The notes below the pieces were generated by a model. The model did no database searches. It worked only from the letters and a program-made list of their open reading frames with translations, and was not told the origin of the DNA. From Lentibacillus salicampi (GTDB taxonomy: Bacteria > Bacillota > Bacilli > Bacillales > Amphibacillaceae): DNA of 64,000 nucleotides. Location of the stretch: NCBI RefSeq assembly GCF_004565465.1, contig NZ_SRHY01000001.1:124001-188000 (forward strand), written 5' to 3'. Numbering within the stretch: position 1 is the stretch's first letter; the number at the start of each line of letters is the position of its first letter. Both the position numbers and the translations under genes were made by a program. Positions 33,926 to 42,171 of this stretch are shown in pieces.

Positions 33926-34414
33926 TTAACGTGTTCTTCGTTTCGTTTTACCGGGGGGCCAGTCCATTTTTCCCAAAGAAGAAGGGGTGAAATAGGAAGA
34001 TCTGTATTTTGTCTTTTTTGGGATGTTCTGACGCCTATTATCCGGCTGCCAGTCTATATAGCGGTAGACGATTTTTTTTGCCTGTGAAAGTGACATCTTT
34101 GTTGGAGGATTCCGGTAGTTTTGATCCAGTTCACCCAGATGTTCCAGTTTTTTGAAGTCGTCTTTCGTTGGGGGGATATGAAAAAAATACTTGTCCACTT
34201 TAACTAAAAGTGTCGAGTGCTGGTTACTGAACCTGGGATTGCTGGAAAAGTGCAAGCCAATTTTTTCGGCACGTTTTTCGTTTAATAAGCGGTTAATTGA
34301 TTTCTTCTTAATATAATAAAGGTGTTTGGGATCCGGAGCTGTTTTAGCGTGGCGGTTGATGGTAAAAAGCGCCTTGCCTAGCTCGTCAAGCGGTATTGAT
34401 TCCTTTTTATACAT
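33926..34414 (-). CDS. ykyB: YkyB family protein
   Basis: The 162-residue soluble protein has ELGKALFTINRHAKTAPDPKHLYYIKKKSI near residues 10-40, EKIGLHFSSNPRFSNQHSTLLV, YFFHIPPTKDDFKKLEHLGELDQNYRNPPTKMSLSQAKK and a proline/arginine-rich tail. These match YkyB of B. subtilis, of unknown function. In B. subtilis ykyB also lies shortly before ykuE and fadH, which follow here in the same order, so this is conserved synteny with ykuC and ykuD missing. Confidence 0.88.
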   Translation of the reverse strand: MYKKESIPLDELGKALFTINRHAKTAPDPKHLYYIKKKSINRLLNEKRAEKIGLHFSSNPRFSNQHSTLLVKVDKYFFHIPPTKDDFKKLEHLGELDQNYRNPPTKMSLSQAKKIVYRYIDWQPDNRRQNIPKKTKYRSSYFTPSSLGKMDWPPGKTKRRTR

Positions 34415-34608
34415 GCAAAGGATGCTCCTTTCTATTTAAATAGTCTTGCTTATCTAGCGTACCTTATTGCCAGTCTAAATTCAATATAAAAAGAGCGGGC
34501 AGTTATACCCGCTCAAGACGTATTATGCCGCACGTCCGTTATTGTTTAGCTCTGAACCTGCACGATGCAAGTCACAAAAGCGTTGCCAATCCGGAACTTA
34601 GCCTTTGT

Positions 34609-34772
34609 TCCTTTACTTCAGTGGCGAAGGGCTCCACTGAATGGGATTTCCCTTTTCCCCGCATCTAATGGACAGTAATCCGCCAAAAAACGGCGGCTGA
34701 CTGTCCATAAATGCCCGATTCTGTTCAACTAGCATTCAGTGGGAAAAGCGCCCACTGAATAAAGTTTCCCTT
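34609..34772 (-). repeat. Three hairpins between ykyB and the SCO gene, two of them repeat-family copies
   Basis: The 357-base gap 34415-34771 holds no gene but three stems. TTCAGTGG (34618-34625) pairs with CCACTGAA (34634-34641); ATTCAGTGGG (34734-34743) pairs with CCCACTGAAT (34751-34760), both with the GGGAAA(C/T) flank of the repeat also found at 701-745. Between them ATGGACAGT..CCGCC (34668-34684) pairs with GGCGG..ACTGTCCAT (34692-34708). The last stem could terminate the SCO transcript. Confidence 0.65.
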
Positions 34773-35347
34773 TATTTCATAGCCTGGATGTCTTCTACTA
34801 TTTTTTCCATATTTGCAGCATTCCGGCCATCATAGTTTTTAATGGCATTTCCTTCAGGGGTGACGATGAAAAAGCTCGTTCCGTGCATGACCTGATCTGA
34901 ATCAGGTAGTTGTTCAACCGCTGATTTAAAAGATTTAACGGAAAATTCTTTGATGGTCTCAAAGTCGTAACCTGTAAGAAGGTTCCAGTTTCCAAATGTT
35001 CCGCCGCGTGAAGCAGCATATTTTTTTAGAGTTTCCGGATTATCATTAGCAGGATCAACACTGAATGAGACAAGCCTAACATCTTCAAGGCCTGCTTCTT
35101 TCAGCTGATCCTGCAAAGACGACATATTGGCGGTCATGGGCGGGCAAACAGTTGTACAATTGGTGAATATAAAATCAGCAACCCAGAATTCGCCTTCCAA
35201 GTCACTTTTACTGACTTCTTCGCCATCCTGGTTTGTAAATGCGAAGTCTTGTATTTGATAGGAAAAATCACCATCATATTGATCGCCGCAAGCACTTAAA
35301 AATGTAACAAATAATAACAGCGGAAAAACCCATTTCAATTGTGCCAT
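34772..35347 (-). CDS. SCO1/SenC family copper chaperone lipoprotein
   Basis: The 191-residue lipoprotein precursor has signal peptide MAQLKWVFPLLLFVTFLSAC with lipobox LSAC. The thioredoxin-like domain carries the copper/redox motif FTNCTTVCPPM (CxxxC) near residues 62-72 and the third ligand His in VMHGTSFFIV. It corresponds to B. subtilis YpmQ (BsSco), needed to assemble the CuA site of cytochrome c oxidase. No oxidase genes other than cytochrome bd are in the window. A dispersed element begins just upstream of the ribosome binding site (35355-35360). Confidence 0.92.
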   Translation of the reverse strand: MAQLKWVFPLLLFVTFLSACGDQYDGDFSYQIQDFAFTNQDGEEVSKSDLEGEFWVADFIFTNCTTVCPPMTANMSSLQDQLKEAGLEDVRLVSFSVDPANDNPETLKKYAASRGGTFGNWNLLTGYDFETIKEFSVKSFKSAVEQLPDSDQVMHGTSFFIVTPEGNAIKNYDGRNAANMEKIVEDIQAMK

Positions 35348-35364
35348 GTGTTTTCCTCCTAAGG

Positions 35365-35580
35365 ATTGCTCAAAAAGTCCGGTAAAAAGGACACATCAAT
35401 GGGGGATCCACTGCTAAGACCACCCAAGCCAATTGTCAACTGCAGAACTTACTACAAGCACGAGAACCCCGCGTTCGGAAGCTCACGCCGCCTTGAAGTT
35501 TGACACAATTGACGTGCTAGTGCTGTAATTGGCGCCCGAGAACTTAGCCTGCCGATCCTTTTTATCTTTCTTCTTGAACC
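35365..35580 (+). repeat. Dispersed element of about 200 bp, copy C
   Basis: It starts TTGCTCAAAAAGTCCGG and ends TTCTTGAACC, giving imperfect inverted ends. The inner part CTTGAAGTTTGACACAATTG and GCCCGAGAACTTAGCCTGCC is the reverse complement counterpart of the same region in copies A and D. It lies between two minus-strand genes. Confidence 0.75.
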
Positions 35581-35679
35581 TGCACTTCTAATTGTAACTA
35601 TTTTTAAGTGTAGCATGTTTTTGGGCAAAAAACTATGAACAAAGTGTTACGAATGTGCGCTGATAAAGAGTTGCAGCTG

Positions 35680-36540
35680 TTATGTTGTGCCGCCAGCTTT
35701 AAGTGTGAACGTATGAATTTCCGGTTTGCACAAAAATCGGTACGGCAGCCGGGTTGTGCCGATACCGCGATTAACAAACAACGTCAGTTTGCTGTTTTGA
35801 AATGTGTGTTTACCCTGCACATATTTATGCGCATAAAGCGGGGTATACAGGTGACCAATCAATGGTAAACGGACCTGGCCGCCATGACTGTGGCCTGACA
35901 GTTGGACGTCAACAGGGAAATGAACGGTATTATCCGCATAGTCTGGTTCATGCGCAAGCAATAGGGTATATAATTCCGGGTTTGCATTGGATAACGTGCT
36001 TTCAAGGTTCGGTTTTCCCAGCATCACATCATCAATCCCTGCCAGCGTAATTTGCTGATTGTCAATTTCTATAGTGGTATAATCATTTTGCAGTAAGTTG
36101 AATTCAGCCTTGTCCATCACATTTTTGACAATATCCGTCCCATAACCACCATGGTCATGATTCCCATATATCCAGTACTTTCCATATCTTGCATTTAAAT
36201 GCCGAAGTAGTTGGATGATTTCGTTATCCCACTGATAGGTATGTGGTTCGTCAACAAGATCGCCGGTAAACAGAATTAAGTCCGGATTTTGAGCATTAAT
36301 TGTACTGACGAGTTCCGAAAATTGTTCGATTGTGTAATGATAACCGATGTGTGTATCAGAAAACTGAACCATTTTAAAATCATGGAAGGCTTCTGGAATT
36401 TTGCCGGATGCAAGGTTGACATGGTTTATGTCAAGCATACCTGGTTCTATATCGTGTGCGTAGTAATACGTGCCGCCGCTTAATCCAAGGAAGGTAAGCA
36501 GACTTCCAATTGATCTCTTTAAGAACGTGCGTCTGTTCAT
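35680..36540 (-). CDS. ykuE: Tat-exported metallophosphoesterase YkuE
   Basis: The 286-residue precursor starts MNRRTFLKRSIGSLLTFLG, a twin-arginine signal (RRTFLK). The calcineurin-like metal site is complete: FSDTHIGY, FTGDLVDEP, IYGNHDHGGYG, LLAHEPDY and LSGHSHGGQVRLP. YkuE is a known Tat substrate in B. subtilis that is exported and associates with the cell wall. The order ykyB-ykuE-fadH agrees with B. subtilis, though fadH here is divergent. Confidence 0.93.
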   Translation of the reverse strand: MNRRTFLKRSIGSLLTFLGLSGGTYYYAHDIEPGMLDINHVNLASGKIPEAFHDFKMVQFSDTHIGYHYTIEQFSELVSTINAQNPDLILFTGDLVDEPHTYQWDNEIIQLLRHLNARYGKYWIYGNHDHGGYGTDIVKNVMDKAEFNLLQNDYTTIEIDNQQITLAGIDDVMLGKPNLESTLSNANPELYTLLLAHEPDYADNTVHFPVDVQLSGHSHGGQVRLPLIGHLYTPLYAHKYVQGKHTFQNSKLTLFVNRGIGTTRLPYRFLCKPEIHTFTLKAGGTT

Positions 36541-36702
36541 ACGTTTCTACCTTTCAGAATCAGTATCATACTTATTTTAAATCGAATTGATATAGGATGC
36601 CAGTGAAATTTAATAATGTTATAAACTGTTAATATTTTGACTTCCTAATCAGGGGAATTTATGATAATGATAGAGAGATTTAAAAGACAAGAGGTGGATA
36701 CG

Positions 36703-37470
36703 ATGAAGTACAGCACGGTTATTGTGACAGGCGGCTCAAATGGTATGGGCAAATATATGGCTGCGAAATTTGCTGATGAAGGTGCCAATGTAGTGATAAC
36801 AGGCCGGGATGAAGAACGGCTGCAGGCAGCACGACAGGAACTGGAAAAAACGGCAAACGGAAAAGTGTATCCGATTTCAATGGATGTGCGTAAGCCGGAA
36901 GATGTTGAGCAAATGGTAGCGGAAACGGTCGGCCAGTACGGTGGAATAGACCATCTTGTAAACAATGCTGCGGGAAATTTTATCGCCCCAGCTGAAGACT
37001 TGTCTGTCAATGGATGGAACGCTGTCATTGATATCGTATTGAACGGAACTTTTTATTGCAGCCGTGAAGTCGGCAAGTACTGGATTGATCATGATGTGAA
37101 GGGGTCTATCCTGAATATGGTTGCGACGTACGCGTGGAGTGCGGGTGCAGGTGTAGCTCATTCATCTGCGGCTAAAGCCGGCGTGCTTAATTTGACACGA
37201 ACACTGGCGGTCGAATGGGGGAGTAAATACGGCATCCGTGTTAATGCCATTGCGCCAGGGCCAATTGAACGGACAGGCGGCGCTGGTAAGTTATGGCAAT
37301 CAGAGGAAGCTGCAGAACGTACGATTCGTTCTGTTCCATTGAAGCGACTTGGCAAACCTGAGGAAATTGCGGAACTGGCTTATTATTTATTGTCTGAAAA
37401 GGCAGCATATATAAATGGGGAAGTCGTTACAATGGATGGAGGGCAGTGGCTCAATCACCACCCATTTTAG
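36703..37470 (+). CDS. fadH: 2,4-dienoyl-CoA reductase FadH (SDR family)
   Basis: The 255-residue short-chain dehydrogenase has the cofactor motif VTGGSNGMGKYMA near residues 8-20, NNAAGNF near 87 and DGGQWL at the end. The usual YxxxK catalytic pair is SxxxK (HSSAAKAGV), which is characteristic of the 2,4-dienoyl-CoA reductase group that handles unsaturated fatty acids. B. subtilis FadH (YkuF) lies beside ykuE as here. The ATG at 36703 follows AAGAGGTGG. Confidence 0.88.
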   Translation: MKYSTVIVTGGSNGMGKYMAAKFADEGANVVITGRDEERLQAARQELEKTANGKVYPISMDVRKPEDVEQMVAETVGQYGGIDHLVNNAAGNFIAPAEDLSVNGWNAVIDIVLNGTFYCSREVGKYWIDHDVKGSILNMVATYAWSAGAGVAHSSAAKAGVLNLTRTLAVEWGSKYGIRVNAIAPGPIERTGGAGKLWQSEEAAERTIRSVPLKRLGKPEEIAELAYYLLSEKAAYINGEVVTMDGGQWLNHHPF

Positions 37471-37586
37471 AAATAGGTATACAGGACATTCTTATTTTCA
37501 ATTTAAATGTGCATAAGATACAGTAAGTGATGATAGAAGTCACCAATGTTATAGCTGAAATATTGACCATTGCTGACTATCGTTTA

Positions 37587-37623
37587 TGGAAGCGATTGCA
37601 AAGAAAGCGGATAATGTTATAAC
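37587..37623 (+). promoter_or_regulatory. Possible promoter with overlapping cre-like site before darB
   Basis: TTGCAA (37596-37601) and TATAAC (37618-37623) are 16 bases apart. TGGAAGCGATTGCA (37587-37600) matches 12 of 14 positions of the CcpA cre consensus TGWAANCGNTNWCA and overlaps the -35 box. Both calls are by eye. Confidence 0.35.
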
Positions 37624-37704
37624 GGCATATACTATGGTAAACTGTAAATATGGTCAATATAATAAACGCCTGACTGATTGGGATTTGAAAAGGAGCGTTT
37701 TATT

Positions 37705-38163
37705 ATGAGTACAACACAGGATAAGAAATTAACAGATATTGTGATTGACGATTTGATGATCTCCTCAGAAAAAGTAGCACATGTCCAAGTCAATAACCCT
37801 TTGGAACATGCTCTGCTCATACTTGTGAAATCGGGATACTCCGCCGTTCCTGTTTTGGATTCATCTTATAAACTGGTTGGCACAATCGGCAAAACACGCA
37901 TTTTAAATAAGGTGTTGGGGTTGGAGCGGTTTGAAATGGAACAATTATCCGAGATGCAAGTACACGAAGCGATGTACTCGGATATTCCATGTCTGTCAAA
38001 ATCGGACACGTTTATGGAAGGGTTGAAAGTGGTTATCAATTACCCATTCGTCTGTGTCGCTGATGAGAACGGCTATTTTGATGGCATACTGACCAGACGT
38101 GTTATTTTAAAGCAATTGAAACGGGATTATTATACATTTAAATCGTATAGTAACATTCAATAA
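37705..38163 (+). CDS. darB: Cyclic di-AMP-binding CBS protein DarB/CbpB
   Basis: The ATG at 37705 with AAAAGGAG upstream gives 152 residues formed by two CBS domains (about residues 12-75 and 85-145). SGYSAVPVLDSSYKLVGTIGKTRIL and FVCVADENGYFDGILTRRVILKQL are typical. This is the orthologue of B. subtilis YkuL (DarB), which binds cyclic di-AMP and in its free form activates the (p)ppGpp synthetase Rel and pyruvate carboxylase. It lies between fadH and ykuS as part of the conserved yku block. Confidence 0.88.
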   Translation: MSTTQDKKLTDIVIDDLMISSEKVAHVQVNNPLEHALLILVKSGYSAVPVLDSSYKLVGTIGKTRILNKVLGLERFEMEQLSEMQVHEAMYSDIPCLSKSDTFMEGLKVVINYPFVCVADENGYFDGILTRRVILKQLKRDYYTFKSYSNIQ

Positions 38164-38293
38164 AAGGCACTCCTGGCGGCTGTTCGTTGGGGGATACGAT
38201 TCACGCTATTTCCGGTTAGATTCCCGCATATCTTATTCTGTTTGAGAAAAGCTACCTGTGACACGATTTTTGAAACAGAGGAGGTATGGAACA

Positions 38294-38545
38294 ATGGCGC
38301 GTATTGGCGTGGAAGAAACACTGAGCGATGTGAAAGAAGCTCTTGCAGAAATGGGACATGATGTGGTTGACTTACAATCAGAGGATGACACCGCCTATTG
38401 TGATTGCTGTGTCATTTCGGGGCAGGATAAAGATGTTATGGGCATGTCAACAACGAGTATTGCCGGCACAGTCATCAATGCAGACGGCTATAATGCCCAG
38501 GAAGTTTGTCAAATGGTGAATGACAGATTACATGAACAGCAATAG
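38294..38545 (+). CDS. ykuS: UPF0180 protein YkuS
   Basis: The 83-residue protein begins MARIGVEETLSDVKEALAEM and carries DTAYCDCCVISGQDKDVMGM, STTSIAGTVINADGYNAQEV. This is the UPF0180 (YkuS) family of unknown function; the CDCC cluster near residue 37 could bind metal. The ATG at 38294 follows GAGGAGG. A perfect bidirectional terminator follows. Confidence 0.9.
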   Translation: MARIGVEETLSDVKEALAEMGHDVVDLQSEDDTAYCDCCVISGQDKDVMGMSTTSIAGTVINADGYNAQEVCQMVNDRLHEQQ

Positions 38546-38546
38546 T

Positions 38547-38581
38547 AAAAAGCTTCGGTTCGATTGCAACCGAAGCTTTTT
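38547..38581. terminator. Bidirectional terminator between ykuS and ykuT
   Basis: AAAAAGCTTCGGTT (38547-38560) pairs perfectly with AACCGAAGCTTTTT (38567-38580). A-runs and T-runs on both sides serve both convergent genes. Confidence 0.9.
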
Positions 38582-38584
38582 AAA

Positions 38585-39421
38585 TTATTCCTGATTATTG
38601 CGGATGGTAATTTGCTGTGGAAATGGTGTTTCAATACCTGCATGATCAAAAGCTGCTTTAATTTGTTTCCGCATAGCACGTTCACATTCCCATTGAAGGC
38701 CGTTCTCAGTCTGGCCGACAACACGCAGTACGATATCAGTTGAACCAAAACTTTGAACCCCGATTGCATCAGGACCTTCCTTGAAACGATCATCTTCTTT
38801 GAATTCAGCACATACTTGCTCCAGAACGTTAATGGCTTCATCAACATTGTCATTATATCGAATACTAATGTCGACAAGTGCACGCATGTTGCCGCGGGAG
38901 TGATTTGCCACGCCTTCAATATAGCGGTTCGGAACAAAATTCAAGGTCCCGTCAAAACTGCGGATTTTTGATGTTCGTAAACCGATTTCCTCTACAATCC
39001 CATCATAGCCTGCTGTTGTTACATAGTCATCGATCTCCAGTTGTCGCTCCAGCAGAATAAAAAATCCGGTAACAACGTCACTGACAAGCCCCTGTGCGCC
39101 AAAGCCAATAGCGAGTCCAATAATACCTGCACCGGCCAGCAGTGGTCCGAGTGGGATATTGAATATGCCAAATAGCATTAAAACAAATACAAAAAACATG
39201 ACATAGGCAAATAGGTTTTGTAATAACTTTTCCAATGTCTTAACCCGTGTTGGGGCTATTTTTTGATTTGATCCGGCTTTATTGATGGCTTTTTTTATCA
39301 ACTTTTTGCCAATTGGCAGCAGGATAATAAATGCCAGGATTAGCAAACCGATTTTTAATACAGCAGGCACAACAGTCTCCAGTAAGCCTGCTGGACTGAT
39401 ATCAATCCCGAAAATTTCCAT
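38585..39421 (-). CDS. ykuT: Small-conductance mechanosensitive channel (MscS family, YkuT)
   Basis: The 278-residue protein has three membrane helices; the pore helix is LGPLLAGAGIIGLAIGFGAQGLVSDVVTGFFILLE near residues 90-125, with the glycine-alanine packing of MscS. The following beta domain contains LEIDDYVTTAGYDGIVEEIGLRTSKIRSFDGTLNFVPNRYI, the MscS hallmark. The channel releases solutes on hypo-osmotic shock. In B. subtilis ykuS and ykuT are also neighbours. Confidence 0.93.
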   Translation of the reverse strand: MEIFGIDISPAGLLETVVPAVLKIGLLILAFIILLPIGKKLIKKAINKAGSNQKIAPTRVKTLEKLLQNLFAYVMFFVFVLMLFGIFNIPLGPLLAGAGIIGLAIGFGAQGLVSDVVTGFFILLERQLEIDDYVTTAGYDGIVEEIGLRTSKIRSFDGTLNFVPNRYIEGVANHSRGNMRALVDISIRYNDNVDEAINVLEQVCAEFKEDDRFKEGPDAIGVQSFGSTDIVLRVVGQTENGLQWECERAMRKQIKAAFDHAGIETPFPQQITIRNNQE

Positions 39422-39565
39422 ATGTATCCTCCTTCAACCTGCATAGATGATAACAATTTACCCTAACTTCAGCAAATAAAAACATGCTCCGAATTTTCAG
39501 TTACAGGAATAAGCTATCCAGCATATACAATATAGGAAACATATCAATAAATGGAGGTCATCAAG

Positions 39566-40018
39566 GTGAGATTAAGAAATGAGATGCCGGAACTGGATGG
39601 TGCAACGAAATGGCTCAATAGTAGACCACTGTCCAAACAGGATGTTACCGGCAAGAAACCGGTATTTATCTACATTTGGTCAGTCAGCTGTGATACGTGT
39701 AAAAAAACGATACCAAAGGTGAATGAATTGTGTGATTTTTATCAGGGTCAACTAAACACGATTGCTATTCACATGCCACGGACGGAACGCGATAAGGATT
39801 TAGCTGAAGTTCGACGTGTTGCAAAAGAACACAACATGTCACAGCCAATATTTGTCGACCATAACGCTACATTAACGAATCAATTCAATAATAGGTATGT
39901 ACCGGCTTATTATCTGTTTGATACAAGCGGAAAACTAAGATTCCGGCATTCAGGGAATGGCGGAATACAAATGCTCCAGAAACGGGTTAACCGGATTCTT
40001 AACGAAACAGAAAATTAA
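39566..40018 (+). CDS. ykuV: Thioredoxin-like protein YkuV
   Basis: The GTG at 39566 is eight bases behind GGAGG; the ATG at 39551 overlaps that site and is unlikely. The 150-residue product has a thioredoxin fold with active site SVSCDTCKK near residues 38-46, and the cis-proline region YVPAYYLFD. No signal peptide is present, so it is cytosolic, like B. subtilis YkuV, a thiol-disulfide oxidoreductase of similar length. It closes the yku block. Confidence 0.88.
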   Translation: MRLRNEMPELDGATKWLNSRPLSKQDVTGKKPVFIYIWSVSCDTCKKTIPKVNELCDFYQGQLNTIAIHMPRTERDKDLAEVRRVAKEHNMSQPIFVDHNATLTNQFNNRYVPAYYLFDTSGKLRFRHSGNGGIQMLQKRVNRILNETEN

Positions 40019-40030
40019 ATGATCAAGTGT

Positions 40031-40232
40031 GTGTTCAAAAGGAGGATGAGAAGGACCGGCAGACTAAGTTCCCGGGCGGCAATAAAAGGTTCCTGCACTA
40101 GCACGTCAATCGCGTCAAAGTTCGAGACAGTGCGAATTCTAGGGGTGGCTTGGGCGCTCGTCACAGAGCGTGGGCGGTTTTAGTAGAAGTTATTCTATCC
40201 ATTGTCATGTTTACCGGACTTTTTGAACAACC
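40031..40232 (-). repeat. Dispersed element of about 200 bp, copy D
   Basis: It runs from GTGTTCAAAAGG at 40031 to CCGGACTTTTTGAACAACC ending at 40232. GGACCGGCAGACTAAGTTCC and GCACTAGCACGTCAATCGCG agree with the reverse complement of copy C and with copy A. The ABC exporter operon begins 174 bases later, so the element may carry or alter its promoter (inference). Confidence 0.75.
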
Positions 40233-40405
40233 TCTAAAAACGAAAATGACGCTTCTGCTACATCAGGCAGAAGTATTTTTTTGCTGCAGCTGCGTGACCT
40301 ATTATGCAATTAAAAAATTTAAAAAAATGTGTAAAAGGTGTAGCATTTTATTTCGGAACCCGTTATATTAGATATTATGAAAAGTCATCGGGGAGGGAAA
40401 ACACT

Positions 40406-42154
40406 ATGGACACTTTCAAAAAATTAAAGCAATTCTACTGGCCATACAAAAAATATTTCTTCACATCGCTGTTCTTTTTGTTTTTCGTTGTATCCATTAC
40501 CATTGTTTATCCGATTGTGTTGCAACTAACGATTGATGAAGTCGTGCTCAAAGAACGATATTCACTGATCCCGTATATTGCAGCAGGATTCTTTTTCATT
40601 ATGCTTATAAAAGGGGTTTCTTCGTTTTTTCACCAATATCTGGGTGATTTATTTGGAATAACTGTTGTTTATAAGCTTCGGGAAGCATTGTATGAAAAAT
40701 TGCAGGTGTTATCATTTAAATATTATGATAATGCCAGAACAGGAGATCTAATGTCCCGTAAAACGACGGATGTAGAAGGTTTCCGTAATTTTATTTCATT
40801 TGGTATCTCTGATCTTATTGAGATCTCCATGCTTATTCTTCTCAGTTTAGGGGTTATGTTCTATTATTCAATCCCGCTTGCATTGATCACGATGGCTGCC
40901 ATGCCTTTTTTGGCGATTGTTGTTTATAAATTTGATAAACGGGTTCATCCGGCATTCAGAGGAATTCGTAAATCATTTGGCAGGCTGAACACACGTGTAC
41001 AGGAAAATATTAGCGGTATGAATACAGTAAAGTCATTATCAAAAGAGGATTTTGAAGTCGGAAGGTTTTCGGATAGCAATGATAATTATCGTCAGAACTA
41101 TTTGTTTACTTCCAGTATATGGGCGAAGTATTTTCCGGTGATGGAATTCATCGGAAATGCCAGTGTGGTGCTGCTCTTGGCATATGGCGGTTTTCTGGTT
41201 ATTAACGATGATCTGACGCTTGGTACTCTTGTGGCCTTTTTCAGCCTCGTATGGTATATCATGGGACCGCTGATGAATCTTGGTTTTGTGATTAACATGT
41301 TTTCGCAGGCAAAGGCATCCGGGGAAAGGATTCTTGAAATTTTGGAAGCAAAAGAAGATGTGACTGAGAAGGATGGTGCAATCGATAGATCAGTCGCCGG
41401 TCATGTCACATTCAAAAATGTCACATTAACGTATACGGAAGATGACGATAAGGCACTTAAACATGTCACTTTTGATGCACCGCCAGGAAAAGTCATCGGT
41501 CTAAGTGGACCAACCGGTTCAGGCAAAACGAGTATTACACAGTTGATCCCCCGTTTTTATGAACCTGAAAAAGGTGAGGTTCTGGTTGACGGAAGGCCGG
41601 TTTCTGATTATCAGCTAAAAACACTGCGCAGGCATATTGGCTTTGTTCTGCAGGAATCATTTCTGTTTTCAACAACCATTAGGGAAAATATCCGGTATGG
41701 CAACCCCGAAATTCCGGAAGAGCAGATTATCGATGCCGCCAAACGAGCACAGGCCCACGACTTTATTATGGAAATGCCGGACGGATACGATACGATGCTG
41801 GGCGAACGCGGGATGGGATTATCCGGCGGACAAAAACAGCGCATTGCCATTGCCAGGGCTATCTGTATTAACCCGAGTATTTTAGTGCTTGATGATGCGA
41901 CTTCGGCGGTTGATATGGAAACGGAATTTAAGATTCAAAAAGCTTTAAAAGAGGTCATGAAAGGGCGGACCACTTTTATTATTGCGCATCGTATCTCGTC
42001 GCTAAAGCATGCCGATGAAATACTGGTTCTGGAGGATGGGGAAATCGTCGAACGCGGCAGGCATGACGACTTAGTGCATCATAAAGGCCCATATGAACGG
42101 ATCTACAATATTCAGTATCAGGATCGGGAGCAAATTATGGACACAGCAACTTAA
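40406..42154 (+). CDS. ABC exporter half-transporter with degenerate catalytic site
   Basis: The 582-residue protein joins six membrane helices (residues about 15-310) to an ATPase domain. Walker A is GPTGSGKTS, the signature LSGGQKQRIAIARA is canonical, but Walker B reads ILVLDDATSAVD with Asp in place of the catalytic Glu. That is the usual sign of the non-hydrolysing site of a heterodimeric type IV exporter (B. subtilis YheI/BmrC, YknU and YfiB class). The ATG at 40406 follows GGGAGGG. The partner gene begins 17 bases after the stop. Substrate unknown; lipids or drugs are typical. Confidence 0.9.
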   Translation: MDTFKKLKQFYWPYKKYFFTSLFFLFFVVSITIVYPIVLQLTIDEVVLKERYSLIPYIAAGFFFIMLIKGVSSFFHQYLGDLFGITVVYKLREALYEKLQVLSFKYYDNARTGDLMSRKTTDVEGFRNFISFGISDLIEISMLILLSLGVMFYYSIPLALITMAAMPFLAIVVYKFDKRVHPAFRGIRKSFGRLNTRVQENISGMNTVKSLSKEDFEVGRFSDSNDNYRQNYLFTSSIWAKYFPVMEFIGNASVVLLLAYGGFLVINDDLTLGTLVAFFSLVWYIMGPLMNLGFVINMFSQAKASGERILEILEAKEDVTEKDGAIDRSVAGHVTFKNVTLTYTEDDDKALKHVTFDAPPGKVIGLSGPTGSGKTSITQLIPRFYEPEKGEVLVDGRPVSDYQLKTLRRHIGFVLQESFLFSTTIRENIRYGNPEIPEEQIIDAAKRAQAHDFIMEMPDGYDTMLGERGMGLSGGQKQRIAIARAICINPSILVLDDATSAVDMETEFKIQKALKEVMKGRTTFIIAHRISSLKHADEILVLEDGEIVERGRHDDLVHHKGPYERIYNIQYQDREQIMDTAT

Positions 42155-42171
42155 GAGGGGGGAGAACGCTC

